A DNA stretch of 64,000 nt from an uncultured Eubacterium sp. (GCA_934322085.1 CAKRGF010000010.1:6734-70733), one strand, 5' to 3'; shown: positions 50,583-59,276, numbered from the stretch's first letter. Numbers and translations: made by a program. The notes: a model not told the origin generated them from the letters alone.

Positions 50583-53004
50583 TAAACTGATTAATTTCAT
50601 ATTAGAATTCAGCCAGATTATGCTTGTATTTCTTGGTGTATATTCTGCCCTGATGTGTACGGCGTCGAGTCTGGATATGATTTATGATGGAAGGTTATGC
50701 CTGCTATTATTGTTTGGAGCCTCCATCGTATTTTATGGATTGTTCACAGTGCTGGAGACATTCCGAAAGGGAAAACTTTACGGCTTAATCGGTATTACGA
50801 TGTTCTTTTTGGCGTTAGTGATTCGATTTAAGGGGGCACTGTTAAAGGGAATCGTGAGTGCAGCGAATAGTTTTCTGAAAGAGTTTATGAACTATACCGG
50901 CACGAATGTATCCCTTTTATCCTATGCAGATACGGAAAATGCGAGTGCTAAATTCTGCACGACTCTTCTGCTGATTCTGATAGGTGTATATATCGTGGCA
51001 CTTATCAGTGCGTTTTTCTACCGCAGAAGACGTTCGGTAGTCTTTTTGGCAGGTACGATACCATTTGTTTTTCTACCGCTTGTGGCAGGAAGAGTTGGAC
51101 GTTATTTATACTTTTTTACCTATTTAATTGTGGCGGTGACAATTATCGGAACAAGGCATTTGCGGACCGATGCCACAGATCGAAGGATGCGCCAGAAACT
51201 GGCACTGATTCTGATGGCAACTTGTCTGATTTGCGGCGGTGTATTTTACTTGTTTATTCCACCTTCGAGATATGATAGGAATGTGGATAAATTGTCTCAG
51301 GCAAAGAATAGCCTGGTGGCACTTACGACATGGGACGGAGAGGATATTGTAACCTGGCTGAAAGCATACTTTAACGGAGATGCGATTTCCTATGGTAAAA
51401 TTGGCAAGAAAGGTGAAGTCAGTTATACCGGTGAGACGATGCTGAAAATATCAGGAGATATCAATTCTGACCATGGGCTTTATCTCAAAGGTTATGTCGG
51501 CGATGTCTATGAGAATAACAAATGGTCATCCATTCGCTCGGATGAAAACTATAAGAAAGACTGGAAAACTCTCGATGCAACCGGTGTCACAACAGAAAAC
51601 TGGCATACGCAGTTAAGAAACGAGCTTGGTGACGAGGAGCAGAGCGGCGAAGAAGAGGTCTGGAAAACCGGAACATTAAGAATTCGCAATCTTGCATTTG
51701 GCTATGGAAACTTTTTGGTGCCATGCCTTCCAACCGGGGCATATAAGAGTCTCGCAAATGGACGCTCGACGGTGGATAAACCGGGAATTGATTACTCGGT
51801 AGAATATTATTTGCGCTATCCTACAATTCTGCGCACCGATGTTTTACTTGGTGAATCTCGTATGGCAGCAGCCGGCTTTTGGAGTTCAAATGAGGTTGAG
51901 CGGAGGAATTTAAGTGATTTTGCAAAAAAATATTATTTGCAGATTCCTGATTCCATGAAATCGATTTGCGAGGATTTTAAAAAGGATTGCCAATCTGCCG
52001 ATTTGACGAAGGCGTCCGACATTATTCTTGAAGCAAAGAGTTATATTACAAAAGATACGACGTATTCCTTATCGCCGGGCAAAACCCCTTCCGGTAAGGA
52101 ATCCATTGAATACTTTTTAAAGGAAAATAAAAAAGGATATTGTACCTATTACGCGACGGCAGCCGTTATGCTGTTACGCAGTATGGGAATCCCGGCACGT
52201 TACGTCGAGGGTATGTATGTCAGTAAAGATGAACTGACAGCTGTCAAAAAAGGCAAAGAACTTGAAGTGCCGGATGAAGACGCTCATGCATGGGTTGAAG
52301 TCTTTGATGAAAAATATGGATTTGTAACCGTTGAAGTGACGCCGGGCAAAGGTGAGGATGATATGACAGGAAGTGATTCCTCCAATGAAAACACCAATCC
52401 GAACCAGACTTCGAACGGAACACAGACAGATTCCGAAAATCCATCACAGGAAGACGCTCCGAATGTTGCGACACCAACCCCTTCGGTGACACAGGAACCG
52501 GAAGAGAGCATGGTGTTTGATGACATCAAGCAAAACGACAAAAAATCCAGTGACAGTGGAAATGCAAACGGCACATCCAAAGGACGGATATGGTTTGTAA
52601 TTTTAGATATTGTGATTGTGTTACTGCTCATTGCTGTGGCAATGGAAGCACAGCGGAGGATACGAGCTTACATGTTTAGAAAGAATATGAAGCAGAAGAA
52701 AGCGAAAAGGCGTATCCGTATGGTATACCTGCATTTGTTCCCGGTATTCCACCGCTACAAGCTTGCTTACCGCGGACAGTCGATGGCGCAGTTTAGCAGG
52801 GAAATCAGCAGAGAGATGGAACTTCCTTTTGAGGATGTGCTTGAATTTGTGACTTTAATTTTCCACGCAAGATTTGGTCCGGACACGATTACGGAAGACC
52901 AATTAAGAGAGTTCAAACGGGTTTATCACGAAATCCGCAGTAAAGCATATCGTGATGCAAAGCCGATGCGAAAACTATATTATATGTATATCATGGTATT
53001 ATAA
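50566..53004 (+). CDS. TgpA-like membrane transglutaminase-domain protein
   Basis: An 812-residue protein. Six or so N-terminal helices (to about 225) lead to an extracellular transglutaminase-like domain. Cys in GYCTYYATAAVMLLRSMG (about 526), His in DEDAHAWVEVF (about 573) and an acidic residue in FVTVEVTPG follow. A Ser/Thr/Pro-rich linker, a further transmembrane helix (about 680-705) and a DUF4129-like cytoplasmic tail end the protein. The start is a TTG preceded by GAGGTG, overlapping the DUF58 gene by 17 bases. Confidence 0.88.
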   Translation: MRIRNNKLINFILEFSQIMLVFLGVYSALMCTASSLDMIYDGRLCLLLLFGASIVFYGLFTVLETFRKGKLYGLIGITMFFLALVIRFKGALLKGIVSAANSFLKEFMNYTGTNVSLLSYADTENASAKFCTTLLLILIGVYIVALISAFFYRRRRSVVFLAGTIPFVFLPLVAGRVGRYLYFFTYLIVAVTIIGTRHLRTDATDRRMRQKLALILMATCLICGGVFYLFIPPSRYDRNVDKLSQAKNSLVALTTWDGEDIVTWLKAYFNGDAISYGKIGKKGEVSYTGETMLKISGDINSDHGLYLKGYVGDVYENNKWSSIRSDENYKKDWKTLDATGVTTENWHTQLRNELGDEEQSGEEEVWKTGTLRIRNLAFGYGNFLVPCLPTGAYKSLANGRSTVDKPGIDYSVEYYLRYPTILRTDVLLGESRMAAAGFWSSNEVERRNLSDFAKKYYLQIPDSMKSICEDFKKDCQSADLTKASDIILEAKSYITKDTTYSLSPGKTPSGKESIEYFLKENKKGYCTYYATAAVMLLRSMGIPARYVEGMYVSKDELTAVKKGKELEVPDEDAHAWVEVFDEKYGFVTVEVTPGKGEDDMTGSDSSNENTNPNQTSNGTQTDSENPSQEDAPNVATPTPSVTQEPEESMVFDDIKQNDKKSSDSGNANGTSKGRIWFVILDIVIVLLLIAVAMEAQRRIRAYMFRKNMKQKKAKRRIRMVYLHLFPVFHRYKLAYRGQSMAQFSREISREMELPFEDVLEFVTLIFHARFGPDTITEDQLREFKRVYHEIRSKAYRDAKPMRKLYYMYIMVL

Positions 53005-53017
53005 GGAGGACAAGAAC

Positions 53018-53629
53018 ATGCTGAAAAAAACGTATGATAAAGTGTGTGAATTATTTGAGGAGGGAAATGGTTATCTGCCGACCCGTACATTGCTTAACAA
53101 TAAAATCACGACGATTCAGATTCGTACGATGCTGCAGGAAGGCAAGATTGAGAAAGTGTCTCACGGTAATTACTGGAACTTAATGAGTGGCAGAAAGAAA
53201 CCAAAACATTACAAAATGTTAGAAGCCTGTATGACAAACAAAAAGGCTGTTATCTGCTCTTTAAGCGCATGCTATTATCACGGATTGATTAAGGATGAGC
53301 CGGACTGTTTGTATGTGGCAACAGCCCGTACTGACCGTGGGAACATGAAGTTAAACTTCCCGGTTTCCCGCCATTATTTTTCTGTTACAACATTTGAAGA
53401 TGATGTCTTGAATGTTAAAACAGGTGGTGGCAGCATTCGTATTTATGATGTGGACCGCAGTGTATGTGACTGTATACGTCTTGAGAAAGAAATTGGAAAA
53501 GAAACCGTACAGCTTGTGGTTGAAAACTATAAAAAGAGCAATAAAAAAAGAATGAATCACCTTTTACAGTATGCGGATCAGATGCGTTATGGCAAAATTG
53601 TCCGCGAATACCTTGGAACGGATGAGTGA
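53018..53629 (+). CDS. AbiEi-family antitoxin-domain-like protein
   Basis: A 203-residue protein. An N-terminal winged-helix-like part (YLPTRTLLNNKITTIQIRTM, then LQEGKIEKVSHGNYW) precedes a core with CSLSACYYHGLIKDEPD and IYDVDRSVCDCIRLEKEIG, the pattern of the AbiEi type IV antitoxin family (a transcriptional autoregulator in AbiE). The usual partner, the AbiEii nucleotidyltransferase, is absent. Instead relQ begins 5 bases later. The start at 53018 follows ATAAGGAGGAC. Confidence 0.75.
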   Translation: MLKKTYDKVCELFEEGNGYLPTRTLLNNKITTIQIRTMLQEGKIEKVSHGNYWNLMSGRKKPKHYKMLEACMTNKKAVICSLSACYYHGLIKDEPDCLYVATARTDRGNMKLNFPVSRHYFSVTTFEDDVLNVKTGGGSIRIYDVDRSVCDCIRLEKEIGKETVQLVVENYKKSNKKRMNHLLQYADQMRYGKIVREYLGTDE

Positions 53630-53634
53630 TATAG

Positions 53635-54327
53635 ATGGAAAAAGACGAAAAGAAAAAAGGTACGATGCTTGATGAGTCCTTTTTGCAGGAGCTAATGCAG
53701 AATGAACAGGTTGAGCAGATATTGGAAGAAGGCGAGGCGTTTCAGACATTGATGGCGTACTACCGGTGTGCCATCATGGAAGTAGAGACCAAATTTAAGG
53801 TGCTCAACACCGAATTTAGTCTCCGCTATGACAGAAACCCGATTGAGACGATAAAAACAAGACTCAAATCGCCAGAAAGTATTATTGAAAAACTTCACCG
53901 CAAAAAGATTCCATTTTCTGCGGAAATGATCGAGGAAAAGCTGCATGATATAGCCGGTGTACGCGTTATCTGCGCATTTCCGGAGGACATTTATGAGATT
54001 AGTGAATGTTTTTTGGCTCAGGATGATATTCGTTTGATTGAGAAAAAGGATTACATCAAAAATCCAAAACCAAACGGGTATAGGAGCCTTCATTTGATTG
54101 TGGAAATTCCTATCTTTTTGCATAACGAAAAACGAATGATGAAAGCGGAAGTACAGTTCCGTACAATTGCCATGGATTTTTGGGCAAGTTTAGAACACCG
54201 TATTTATTATAAAAAAGGACAGAATAACGAGACGCTGCGCAATGAGTTAAGGCAATGCGCGGAAGTGAGTGCCGCATTGGATTTACGTATGCAGAGTATC
54301 CGAAAGGAACTCGATGTGGACGATTAA
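53635..54327 (+). CDS. relQ: Small alarmone synthetase, RelQ/YjbM type
   Basis: A 230-residue single-domain (p)ppGpp synthetase with no hydrolase domain. Landmarks are YDRNPIETIKTRLKSPESII (GTP/ATP-binding Arg and Lys residues, about 65-84), KLHDIAGVRVICAF (about 102-115) with the catalytic Asp, and NPKPNGYRSLHLIV (about 143-156), ending with the acidic VQFRTIAMDFWASLEH motif. Length fits RelQ. It overlaps no neighbour but is 5 bases from the AbiEi-like gene. Confidence 0.93.
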   Translation: MEKDEKKKGTMLDESFLQELMQNEQVEQILEEGEAFQTLMAYYRCAIMEVETKFKVLNTEFSLRYDRNPIETIKTRLKSPESIIEKLHRKKIPFSAEMIEEKLHDIAGVRVICAFPEDIYEISECFLAQDDIRLIEKKDYIKNPKPNGYRSLHLIVEIPIFLHNEKRMMKAEVQFRTIAMDFWASLEHRIYYKKGQNNETLRNELRQCAEVSAALDLRMQSIRKELDVDD

Positions 54328-54338
54328 TCTCAAAAAAT

Positions 54339-54367
54339 GCATAATTTCCTCTGTTTTCCACATACTA
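54339..54367 (+). promoter_or_regulatory. Sigma-G-type (forespore) promoter of spoVT
   Basis: GCATA (54339-54343) and CATACTA (54361-54367) are 17 bases apart, matching the forespore sigma-F/sigma-G consensus (GHATR, 16-18 bases, CATnnTA). In Bacillus spoVT is transcribed by sigma-G. Confidence 0.72.
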
Positions 54368-54420
54368 CCCATACAGTATAAATATGGAAAAGCATGTAGA
54401 GAACAGGAGGAAATTTTTTT

Positions 54421-54966
54421 ATGAAAGCAACAGGAATTGTACGAAGAATTGATGATTTAGGACGTGTGGTCGTGCCAAAAGAAATCCGGAGAACCCTTAG
54501 GATTCGCGAGGGTGAACCGCTTGAAATATTTACAAACCGCGAAGGAGGCATTGTATTAAAGAAGTATTCACCCATAGGAGAGCTTGCCGCATTTGCGAAA
54601 GAATATGTGGAGGCGGTTGCGCAGGTGGCGAAATGCACCGTGTGTGTGACGGACAGAGACCAGATTGTGGCGGCGGCAGGACCGAGAAAAAAGGACTATG
54701 CCGGAAAAACCATTCACCGTGAATTGCTGGAAGCAATTGAGGATAGACGGACGATTCTGGCAACGGATGCTGAACCGGACTTTAGTCAGGTAACAGAGGA
54801 CGAGAAAGAAGTATTTTCCGAAGCAGCGGCGACCATTTTAGCAGAAGGTGATGCTATCGGAATGGTGCTTTTACTGTCCTGCGACACAGAACGCATATTT
54901 GGCGATTTTGAGCAAAAAATGGCGATTTGTGGTGCAAACTTTTTAGGACGGCAGATGGAACCCTGA
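54421..54966 (+). CDS. spoVT: Stage V sporulation protein T
   Basis: A 181-residue regulator. The N-terminal AbrB-type DNA-binding domain is MKATGIVRRIDDLGRVVVPK and onward to about residue 52, followed by a GAF domain (about 57-180), as in SpoVT of Bacillus (178). It modulates forespore sigma-G genes. AACAGGAGGAAA precedes the ATG. A sigma-G-like promoter lies 54 bases upstream. Confidence 0.95.
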   Translation: MKATGIVRRIDDLGRVVVPKEIRRTLRIREGEPLEIFTNREGGIVLKKYSPIGELAAFAKEYVEAVAQVAKCTVCVTDRDQIVAAAGPRKKDYAGKTIHRELLEAIEDRRTILATDAEPDFSQVTEDEKEVFSEAAATILAEGDAIGMVLLLSCDTERIFGDFEQKMAICGANFLGRQMEP

Positions 54967-54992
54967 TAAATAAAACAATATGCAGAAAAACC

Positions 54993-55021
54993 TTGACAAT
55001 TACTACCAAAAAGGTTATATA
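54993..55021 (+). promoter_or_regulatory. Sigma-A promoter of the HU gene
   Basis: TTGACA (54993-54998) and TATATA (55016-55021) are 17 bases apart, 57 bases before the HU start. Confidence 0.75.
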
Positions 55022-55077
55022 TAGATGTATAGGTTGTTCAAATCTAGCAAATAATTTTTTTGAGGAGGATATAATCC

Positions 55078-55353
55078 ATGAATAAGACTGAATTAGTAGC
55101 AGCTATGGCTGAGAAAGCAGAATTATCTAAGAAAGACGCTGAGAGTGCATTGAAAGCATTCGTAGATGTTGTTACAGATGAATTAAAAAAAGGTGAAAAA
55201 GTACAGTTGGTTGGTTTTGGTTCTTTCGAAGTTGCTGAGAGAGCAGCAAGAGAAGGTATCAACCCATTGACAAAACAGCCGATGAGCATTCCTGCTTCTA
55301 AAGCTCCTAAATTCAAAGCCGGCAGAGGTTTGAAGGACGCTGTGAACGCATAA
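55078..55353 (+). CDS. hup: HU family DNA-binding protein
   Basis: A 91-residue histone-like protein with the HU/IHF signature GFGSFEVAERAAREGINPLT (about residues 46-65) whose arm intercalates DNA. The first residues MNKTELVAAMAEKAELSKKD are typical of HU. TGAGGAGGAT precedes it. It is single and ends in a hairpin terminator at 55381. Confidence 0.96.
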   Translation: MNKTELVAAMAEKAELSKKDAESALKAFVDVVTDELKKGEKVQLVGFGSFEVAERAAREGINPLTKQPMSIPASKAPKFKAGRGLKDAVNA

Positions 55354-55380
55354 TCTTACGATTGTTATTATGGATTTTTG

Positions 55381-55413
55381 GAGCACTTTGCTATCGCATA
55401 TAGCAGAGTGCTC
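55381..55413 (+). terminator. Terminator after the HU gene
   Basis: GAGCACTTTGCTAT pairs with ATAGCAGAGTGCTC (one mismatch) around CGCAT, followed by TTTGTT. Partial read-through could supply rqcP, which has no clear promoter of its own. Confidence 0.8.
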
Positions 55414-55486
55414 TTTGTTATGCTTTGCCAGACTGCGGATGAAACCGCGTGTGAGGCAGGACTTGACAGAAGAAGGGAGATTTTCT

Positions 55487-55726
55487 ATGAGACTGGATAA
55501 ATACTTAAAGGTATCCCGCCTGATCAAGCGCCGTACAGTGGCGAATGAGGCGTGCGACGCCGGACGAATTTTAGTCAATGATAAGGTGGCAAAAGCATCG
55601 TTGAATGTTAAGCCGGGCGATGTCATCGAGATTCAGTTCGGAAACCGGAATACAAAAGTAGAAGTATTGAGCATAAACGAAACGTACAAAAAGGATGAAG
55701 CCAAAGAACTTTATCGGTATGTGTAA
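55487..55726 (+). CDS. rqcP: RqcP (YabO/Hsp15-like) S4 RNA-binding protein of ribosome quality control
   Basis: A 79-residue S4-domain protein: MRLDKYLKVSRLIKRRTVAN (1-20) and AGRILVNDKVAKASLNVKPGD (about 27-47). In Firmicutes it works with RqcH to add alanine tails to stalled nascent chains. The ATG at 55487 follows GAAGGGAGA; the longer frame crosses the HU terminator and is rejected. It precedes yabP as in Bacillus. Confidence 0.9.
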   Translation: MRLDKYLKVSRLIKRRTVANEACDAGRILVNDKVAKASLNVKPGDVIEIQFGNRNTKVEVLSINETYKKDEAKELYRYV

Positions 55727-55730
55727 TAAC

Positions 55731-55776
55731 CCCCCCTGTGACAGCATATAGTGAGATAGATATGATGCCAGGGGGC
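55731..55776 (+). promoter_or_regulatory. Hairpin between rqcP and yabP
   Basis: CCCCCCTG pairs with CAGGGGG, with GCATAT/ATATG inside. The stem contains the AGGGGG that serves as yabP ribosome site, so folding could hide it. It ends GGGGGCTTTTATT, so it may instead be an rqcP terminator. A sigma-E-like -10 (CATATAGT) lies inside it at 55744-55751. Confidence 0.45.
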
Positions 55777-55783
55777 TTTTATT

Positions 55784-56071
55784 ATGTTGCAGGAATCTTC
55801 CCGGCCGGTGACGGCACATAAATTGGAGATGCAGAATCGTAATCACGTGGATTTAACCGGAATTACGGAAGTGGTTTCTTTTGATAATAAAGAAATTGAA
55901 TTGGAGACCGTAGAAGGTGCCGTGCGCTTTGCGGGTGAGGATTTGCATGTAAAGCGCCTTACGCTTGAAAAAGGCGAGGTGGAATTAGAAGGAAGGATTC
56001 GTGAGATTGTCTATCATGAGTCGAGAAAGGAAAAGACGGCAGGGGGTGTTCTTGGCCGTTTGTTTGGCTGA
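55784..56071 (+). CDS. yabP: Sporulation protein YabP
   Basis: A 95-residue YabP/YqfC family protein, made mainly of beta strands (MQNRNHVDLTGITEVVSFDN near 16-35). It is a mother-cell sporulation gene in Bacillus. The ATG follows CAGGGGGC within the hairpin described at 55731. Its stop shares a base with the yabQ start. Confidence 0.9.
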   Translation: MLQESSRPVTAHKLEMQNRNHVDLTGITEVVSFDNKEIELETVEGAVRFAGEDLHVKRLTLEKGEVELEGRIREIVYHESRKEKTAGGVLGRLFG

Positions 56072-56445
56072 TGGAAATGATACAGGGGCAGCTCATGTAT
56101 GTTGCCGCCTCCTTTGCGGAGGGTGTTTTTTTAATGTTTTTGTATGATTTTATCCGGGCGTTCCGCATGAAAGTAAAGCATGGCAGGATTGGAATTCTGA
56201 TTGAGGACTGGTTGTTTTGGACATTGGCGGCATTTTTTGTATTTCCTATGATTTTCACGCTCAATCATGGATTGCTCCGCAGTTTTTTTGTGATTGCACT
56301 GACCTTGGGCGTTTTTTTATATCGAACTTTGGTAAAAACGCATGTACAAAGAGCAATTTATGGATTTTTTAGACTTATTTTTCGACCGTATGTTTGGATT
56401 TTTAAAAAAATAAAAGGAATACAGAAAAAACACTTGAAATCGTGA
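56071..56445 (+). CDS. yabQ: Spore cortex biosynthesis protein YabQ
   Basis: A 124-residue membrane protein with about three transmembrane helices and the YabQ pattern GVFLMFLYDFIRAFRMKVKH (about 18-37) and IEDWLFWTLAAFFVF (about 44-58). In Bacillus it is needed for the spore cortex. The ATG overlaps the yabP stop (TGATG). Confidence 0.88.
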   Translation: MEMIQGQLMYVAASFAEGVFLMFLYDFIRAFRMKVKHGRIGILIEDWLFWTLAAFFVFPMIFTLNHGLLRSFFVIALTLGVFLYRTLVKTHVQRAIYGFFRLIFRPYVWIFKKIKGIQKKHLKS

Positions 56446-56462
56446 AAGTCAGCGTCTATAAT
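56434..56462 (+). promoter_or_regulatory. Sigma-A promoter of divIC
   Basis: TTGAAA (56434-56439) and TATAAT (56457-56462) are 17 bases apart. The -35 lies within the end of yabQ, separating division gene expression from the spore genes upstream. Confidence 0.78.
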
Positions 56463-56525
56463 GAGATTATTAGTACTACAAGTATAGAAAATACAATTGT
56501 AGAATAATGTTGAGGGGATGGAGCC

Positions 56526-56813
56526 GTGAGAAGAAGAAAAAGAAGAAACCGCACCGGGATTTATCTGGTTATGCTGGTGGCAGCCTTGTTTGTTGGCACA
56601 TTAGCGGTTCATGGTTATTCACTGCGTGCAAACTGTCAGAAGCTTGCGACGGAGCAGCAGAATCTAAAAGAGAAAAAAAAGAGTTTGAAAAAAGAACAGG
56701 AACAGATTAAAGAACAAAAAGAGTATCGTAAAACAGACCAGTATGTGGAAGATGTAGCGCGTGAGAAGTTTGGTCTGGTATACGATAATGAAATTGTATT
56801 TAAGGCAGAATAA
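56526..56813 (+). CDS. divIC: Septum formation initiator DivIC (FtsB family)
   Basis: A 95-residue bitopic protein: a basic cytoplasmic start (RRRKRRNR), one transmembrane helix (about 11-30) and a coiled coil (about 38-70) followed by YVEDVAREKFGLVYDNEIVF, the FtsB/DivIC signature. It has a GTG start. It acts in the FtsL-DivIB-DivIC divisome complex. The position between yabQ and spoIIE is the same as in Bacillus. Confidence 0.9.
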   Translation: MRRRKRRNRTGIYLVMLVAALFVGTLAVHGYSLRANCQKLATEQQNLKEKKKSLKKEQEQIKEQKEYRKTDQYVEDVAREKFGLVYDNEIVFKAE

Positions 56814-56818
56814 GAACG

Positions 56819-56848
56819 AAGACCACTGCTTAGGCGGTGGTCTTTTTT
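56819..56848 (+). terminator. Terminator after divIC
   Basis: GACCACTGC pairs with GCGGTGGTC (one G-T) around TTAG, followed by TTTTTT. Confidence 0.88.
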
Positions 56849-56913
56849 GTCGAAAAATTTTTTAAAATGCCCTTCCGATTTTGACATTTTTCTCTGTATG
56901 CACTCTTTATACT
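56848..56913 (+). promoter_or_regulatory. Spo0A-activated promoter of spoIIE
   Basis: TTGACA (56881-56886) and TATACT (56908-56913) are separated by 21 bases instead of 17, as in Bacillus spoIIE and spoIIG promoters, which need Spo0A~P. A perfect 0A box, TGTCGAA, lies at 56848-56854, ahead of the -35. The -35 itself resembles a weak reverse 0A box (TTTGACA). Confidence 0.75.
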
Positions 56914-56948
56914 GAGAGTGTTAAGAGAAAGACAAGGGGGCACGGATT

Positions 56949-59276
56949 TTGAAGGACAAGAAACAAAAAATATGTTTTGACAAACGATATTTGCTATTGT
57001 TAGTGGCGGGATTTCTGACCGGACGCGTGTGGCTGTATGGAATTAATCCTTTTGGTGTGGCATTGTTTGCTGCGGTGGCGGCGGAACGAAAAGGCAGGAA
57101 ACTTTTGGCGCTTTTTGTTTTGGCTGGCATGTTTAGCAGTATAGAAGGGCTTTCGCTTATTAAGTATCTCACGCTCTTTCTGCTTGTGTTGTCACTCGAA
57201 AAAATACAGGAAAAGTGGACAAGCCATACCGGACAGGCGGTGTATTTAGCACTTCTTACCGGCGGCTTAAATATGGCGGCAGGTATTTTGAACAGTATTC
57301 TTGCCGTAAATACATGGGAAGTATTTTGGCTCAGCATTCTTGAAAGTGTCATGGTATTTGCACTTGCCAATGTGTATCAATGGGGTGTGCATTTTATTTT
57401 GTATGAGGAGTGGAGTCGATTATTTAACAATGAGGAATTGATAAGTATTCTTATCCTTGCGGTGACAGCGCTGTATGGGCTGCCGAGGCAGGCGGATATG
57501 ATTTTTTCGATTTCCGGAACACTTTCTTATTTCATGATTTTGTTTATGGGATACCGGTATGGGGCGTCGACCGGCGCCATTGCCGGGGCAGCCGGAGGAA
57601 TTTTACTGGCACTTACCGGAGAAAATATGGTGGTCGTCGGCATTTGCTGTCTGCTTGGTGTGTGTGCGGGAACGCTGCGTAAAATGGGACGCTTTGTAAG
57701 TGGCGGTCTGTATCTGCTTGTTGGTGTGCTGCTTGCCGTGTATTCGCTAAAGGACTTGTATGGCATTATTGAACTGCGGGCAATGCTGTCGGCGGTTATT
57801 TTGTTCTTTGCCATTCCAAGGCGGGTCATTCACTGCGTGGAAGAGGACATGCCAGAGCGGGAAGAGGATTCCTTTGCCAAAGAGGATGTCCGCTCGCTTG
57901 CTAACCATCAGCTGGAAGACTTTTCCGATGCCTTTCGCCGGCTGTCCAAGAGTTTTGAAAGTGAAATAGAAGAAAAAGGGTTGTCGGAAGAGCGGTTAGA
58001 GGATATTTTTGCACAGCTGTCCCGTGATACGTGCAATGAATGTATCAATTGTAAATATTGCTGGAACCGCCATTATGAGGAGACTAATGAAAGTCTGCGG
58101 CGGATTTTGTGGCAGGTGGGGCAGGACGGAAGCGTAACACTGTCACAGATTAGTCCGGATTTTCAAAGACGCTGTATGCACTTAGATGAATATGTGCATC
58201 AGGTCGAGGAGAGGATTGCCGGGGAAAATGTGAGACTTGGCTGGCATAACCGGATGTCGGAAAACCGCCGCGTGATGGCGGAGCAGATGAAAGAAATTGC
58301 GGTGGCGTTAAAATCGTTTACCATTAATTTGGGAGAGACAGAGGAACTTCCCAAAGAGCGAAAACGAAGAATTTTAGAAGAATTAAAAAAAGAGGGCATC
58401 AAGGTGGCACGTTTATCGGTGAAAAAAAGGGGAGGATATCTGGAAGTAATGTTTACCGGTGCCTGCCATGGCAATCATTGTTTGACAAAGACCGATGTTG
58501 CACAGGCGCTGTACCGTGCGACCGGCATTATGATGTGTCCGGCAAGAGAGACAAGAAACGTGCTTTCTTCCACAACGGATACGATGTTTTTCAGACAGGA
58601 CACGGTGTATAAGGCACTTACGGGGCTTGCCAGAGTTGCCAAAAGCGGCGAGAGTGTGTCGGGCGACAATTATTCGTTTTTGGAACTTTCGGGAACCGGT
58701 GAACTTCTCATGGTTTTGACGGACGGCATGGGAAGTGGTGAAATGGCGGACCGTGACAGCAGCAATCTGATTGAGGCACTGGAATATCTGATGGAGGCTG
58801 GGTTTGAAAAAAAATCGGCGCTCAGGCTTCTGAATACGCTGTTTGTTGCAAATTATGAGGGAAAATCATTTGCAACACTTGATATGGCAGCAATTAACCT
58901 TCATACCGGTATTTGTGAAATTATGAAAAACGGAGCCGCAACTACTTTTGTAAAGCGGGAAGACGGAGTAGAAATGATTGCCTCCAGTGCGCTTCCGGTC
59001 GGAGTGGATTTGCAGGCGGAGCCGGATGTCGCCGTCGTACAATTGCAGGAAGGCGATATGGTTATCATGGTTTCGGACGGCGTGCTTGACAGTTTTTATG
59101 AGAGAAATATAGAGAGCGACAGTCAGGAGGAGATGGCGACACTCATTGACCGGCTGTACTGCAAAAATGCGAATGATATGGCAAACCAGATTTTGATGAA
59201 TACACTGGCGCACAGCACAAAAGAAGCGTCTGACGATATGAGCGTTTTGGTGGCTGGAATCTGGAATAAAGTTTGA
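56949..59276 (+). CDS. spoIIE: Stage II sporulation protein E, PP2C phosphatase
   Basis: A 775-residue protein. Ten or so N-terminal transmembrane helices (to about 290), a central cytoplasmic region with CNECINCKYCW (about 360) and a C-terminal PP2C phosphatase domain (about 565-775) with LTDGMGSGEMA and MVSDGVLDS metal ligands. It dephosphorylates SpoIIAA to activate sigma-F in the forespore. The start is a TTG following AAGGGGG. Its CxxCxxCxxC-like cluster is typical of clostridial SpoIIE. Confidence 0.95.
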   Translation: MKDKKQKICFDKRYLLLLVAGFLTGRVWLYGINPFGVALFAAVAAERKGRKLLALFVLAGMFSSIEGLSLIKYLTLFLLVLSLEKIQEKWTSHTGQAVYLALLTGGLNMAAGILNSILAVNTWEVFWLSILESVMVFALANVYQWGVHFILYEEWSRLFNNEELISILILAVTALYGLPRQADMIFSISGTLSYFMILFMGYRYGASTGAIAGAAGGILLALTGENMVVVGICCLLGVCAGTLRKMGRFVSGGLYLLVGVLLAVYSLKDLYGIIELRAMLSAVILFFAIPRRVIHCVEEDMPEREEDSFAKEDVRSLANHQLEDFSDAFRRLSKSFESEIEEKGLSEERLEDIFAQLSRDTCNECINCKYCWNRHYEETNESLRRILWQVGQDGSVTLSQISPDFQRRCMHLDEYVHQVEERIAGENVRLGWHNRMSENRRVMAEQMKEIAVALKSFTINLGETEELPKERKRRILEELKKEGIKVARLSVKKRGGYLEVMFTGACHGNHCLTKTDVAQALYRATGIMMCPARETRNVLSSTTDTMFFRQDTVYKALTGLARVAKSGESVSGDNYSFLELSGTGELLMVLTDGMGSGEMADRDSSNLIEALEYLMEAGFEKKSALRLLNTLFVANYEGKSFATLDMAAINLHTGICEIMKNGAATTFVKREDGVEMIASSALPVGVDLQAEPDVAVVQLQEGDMVIMVSDGVLDSFYERNIESDSQEEMATLIDRLYCKNANDMANQILMNTLAHSTKEASDDMSVLVAGIWNKV

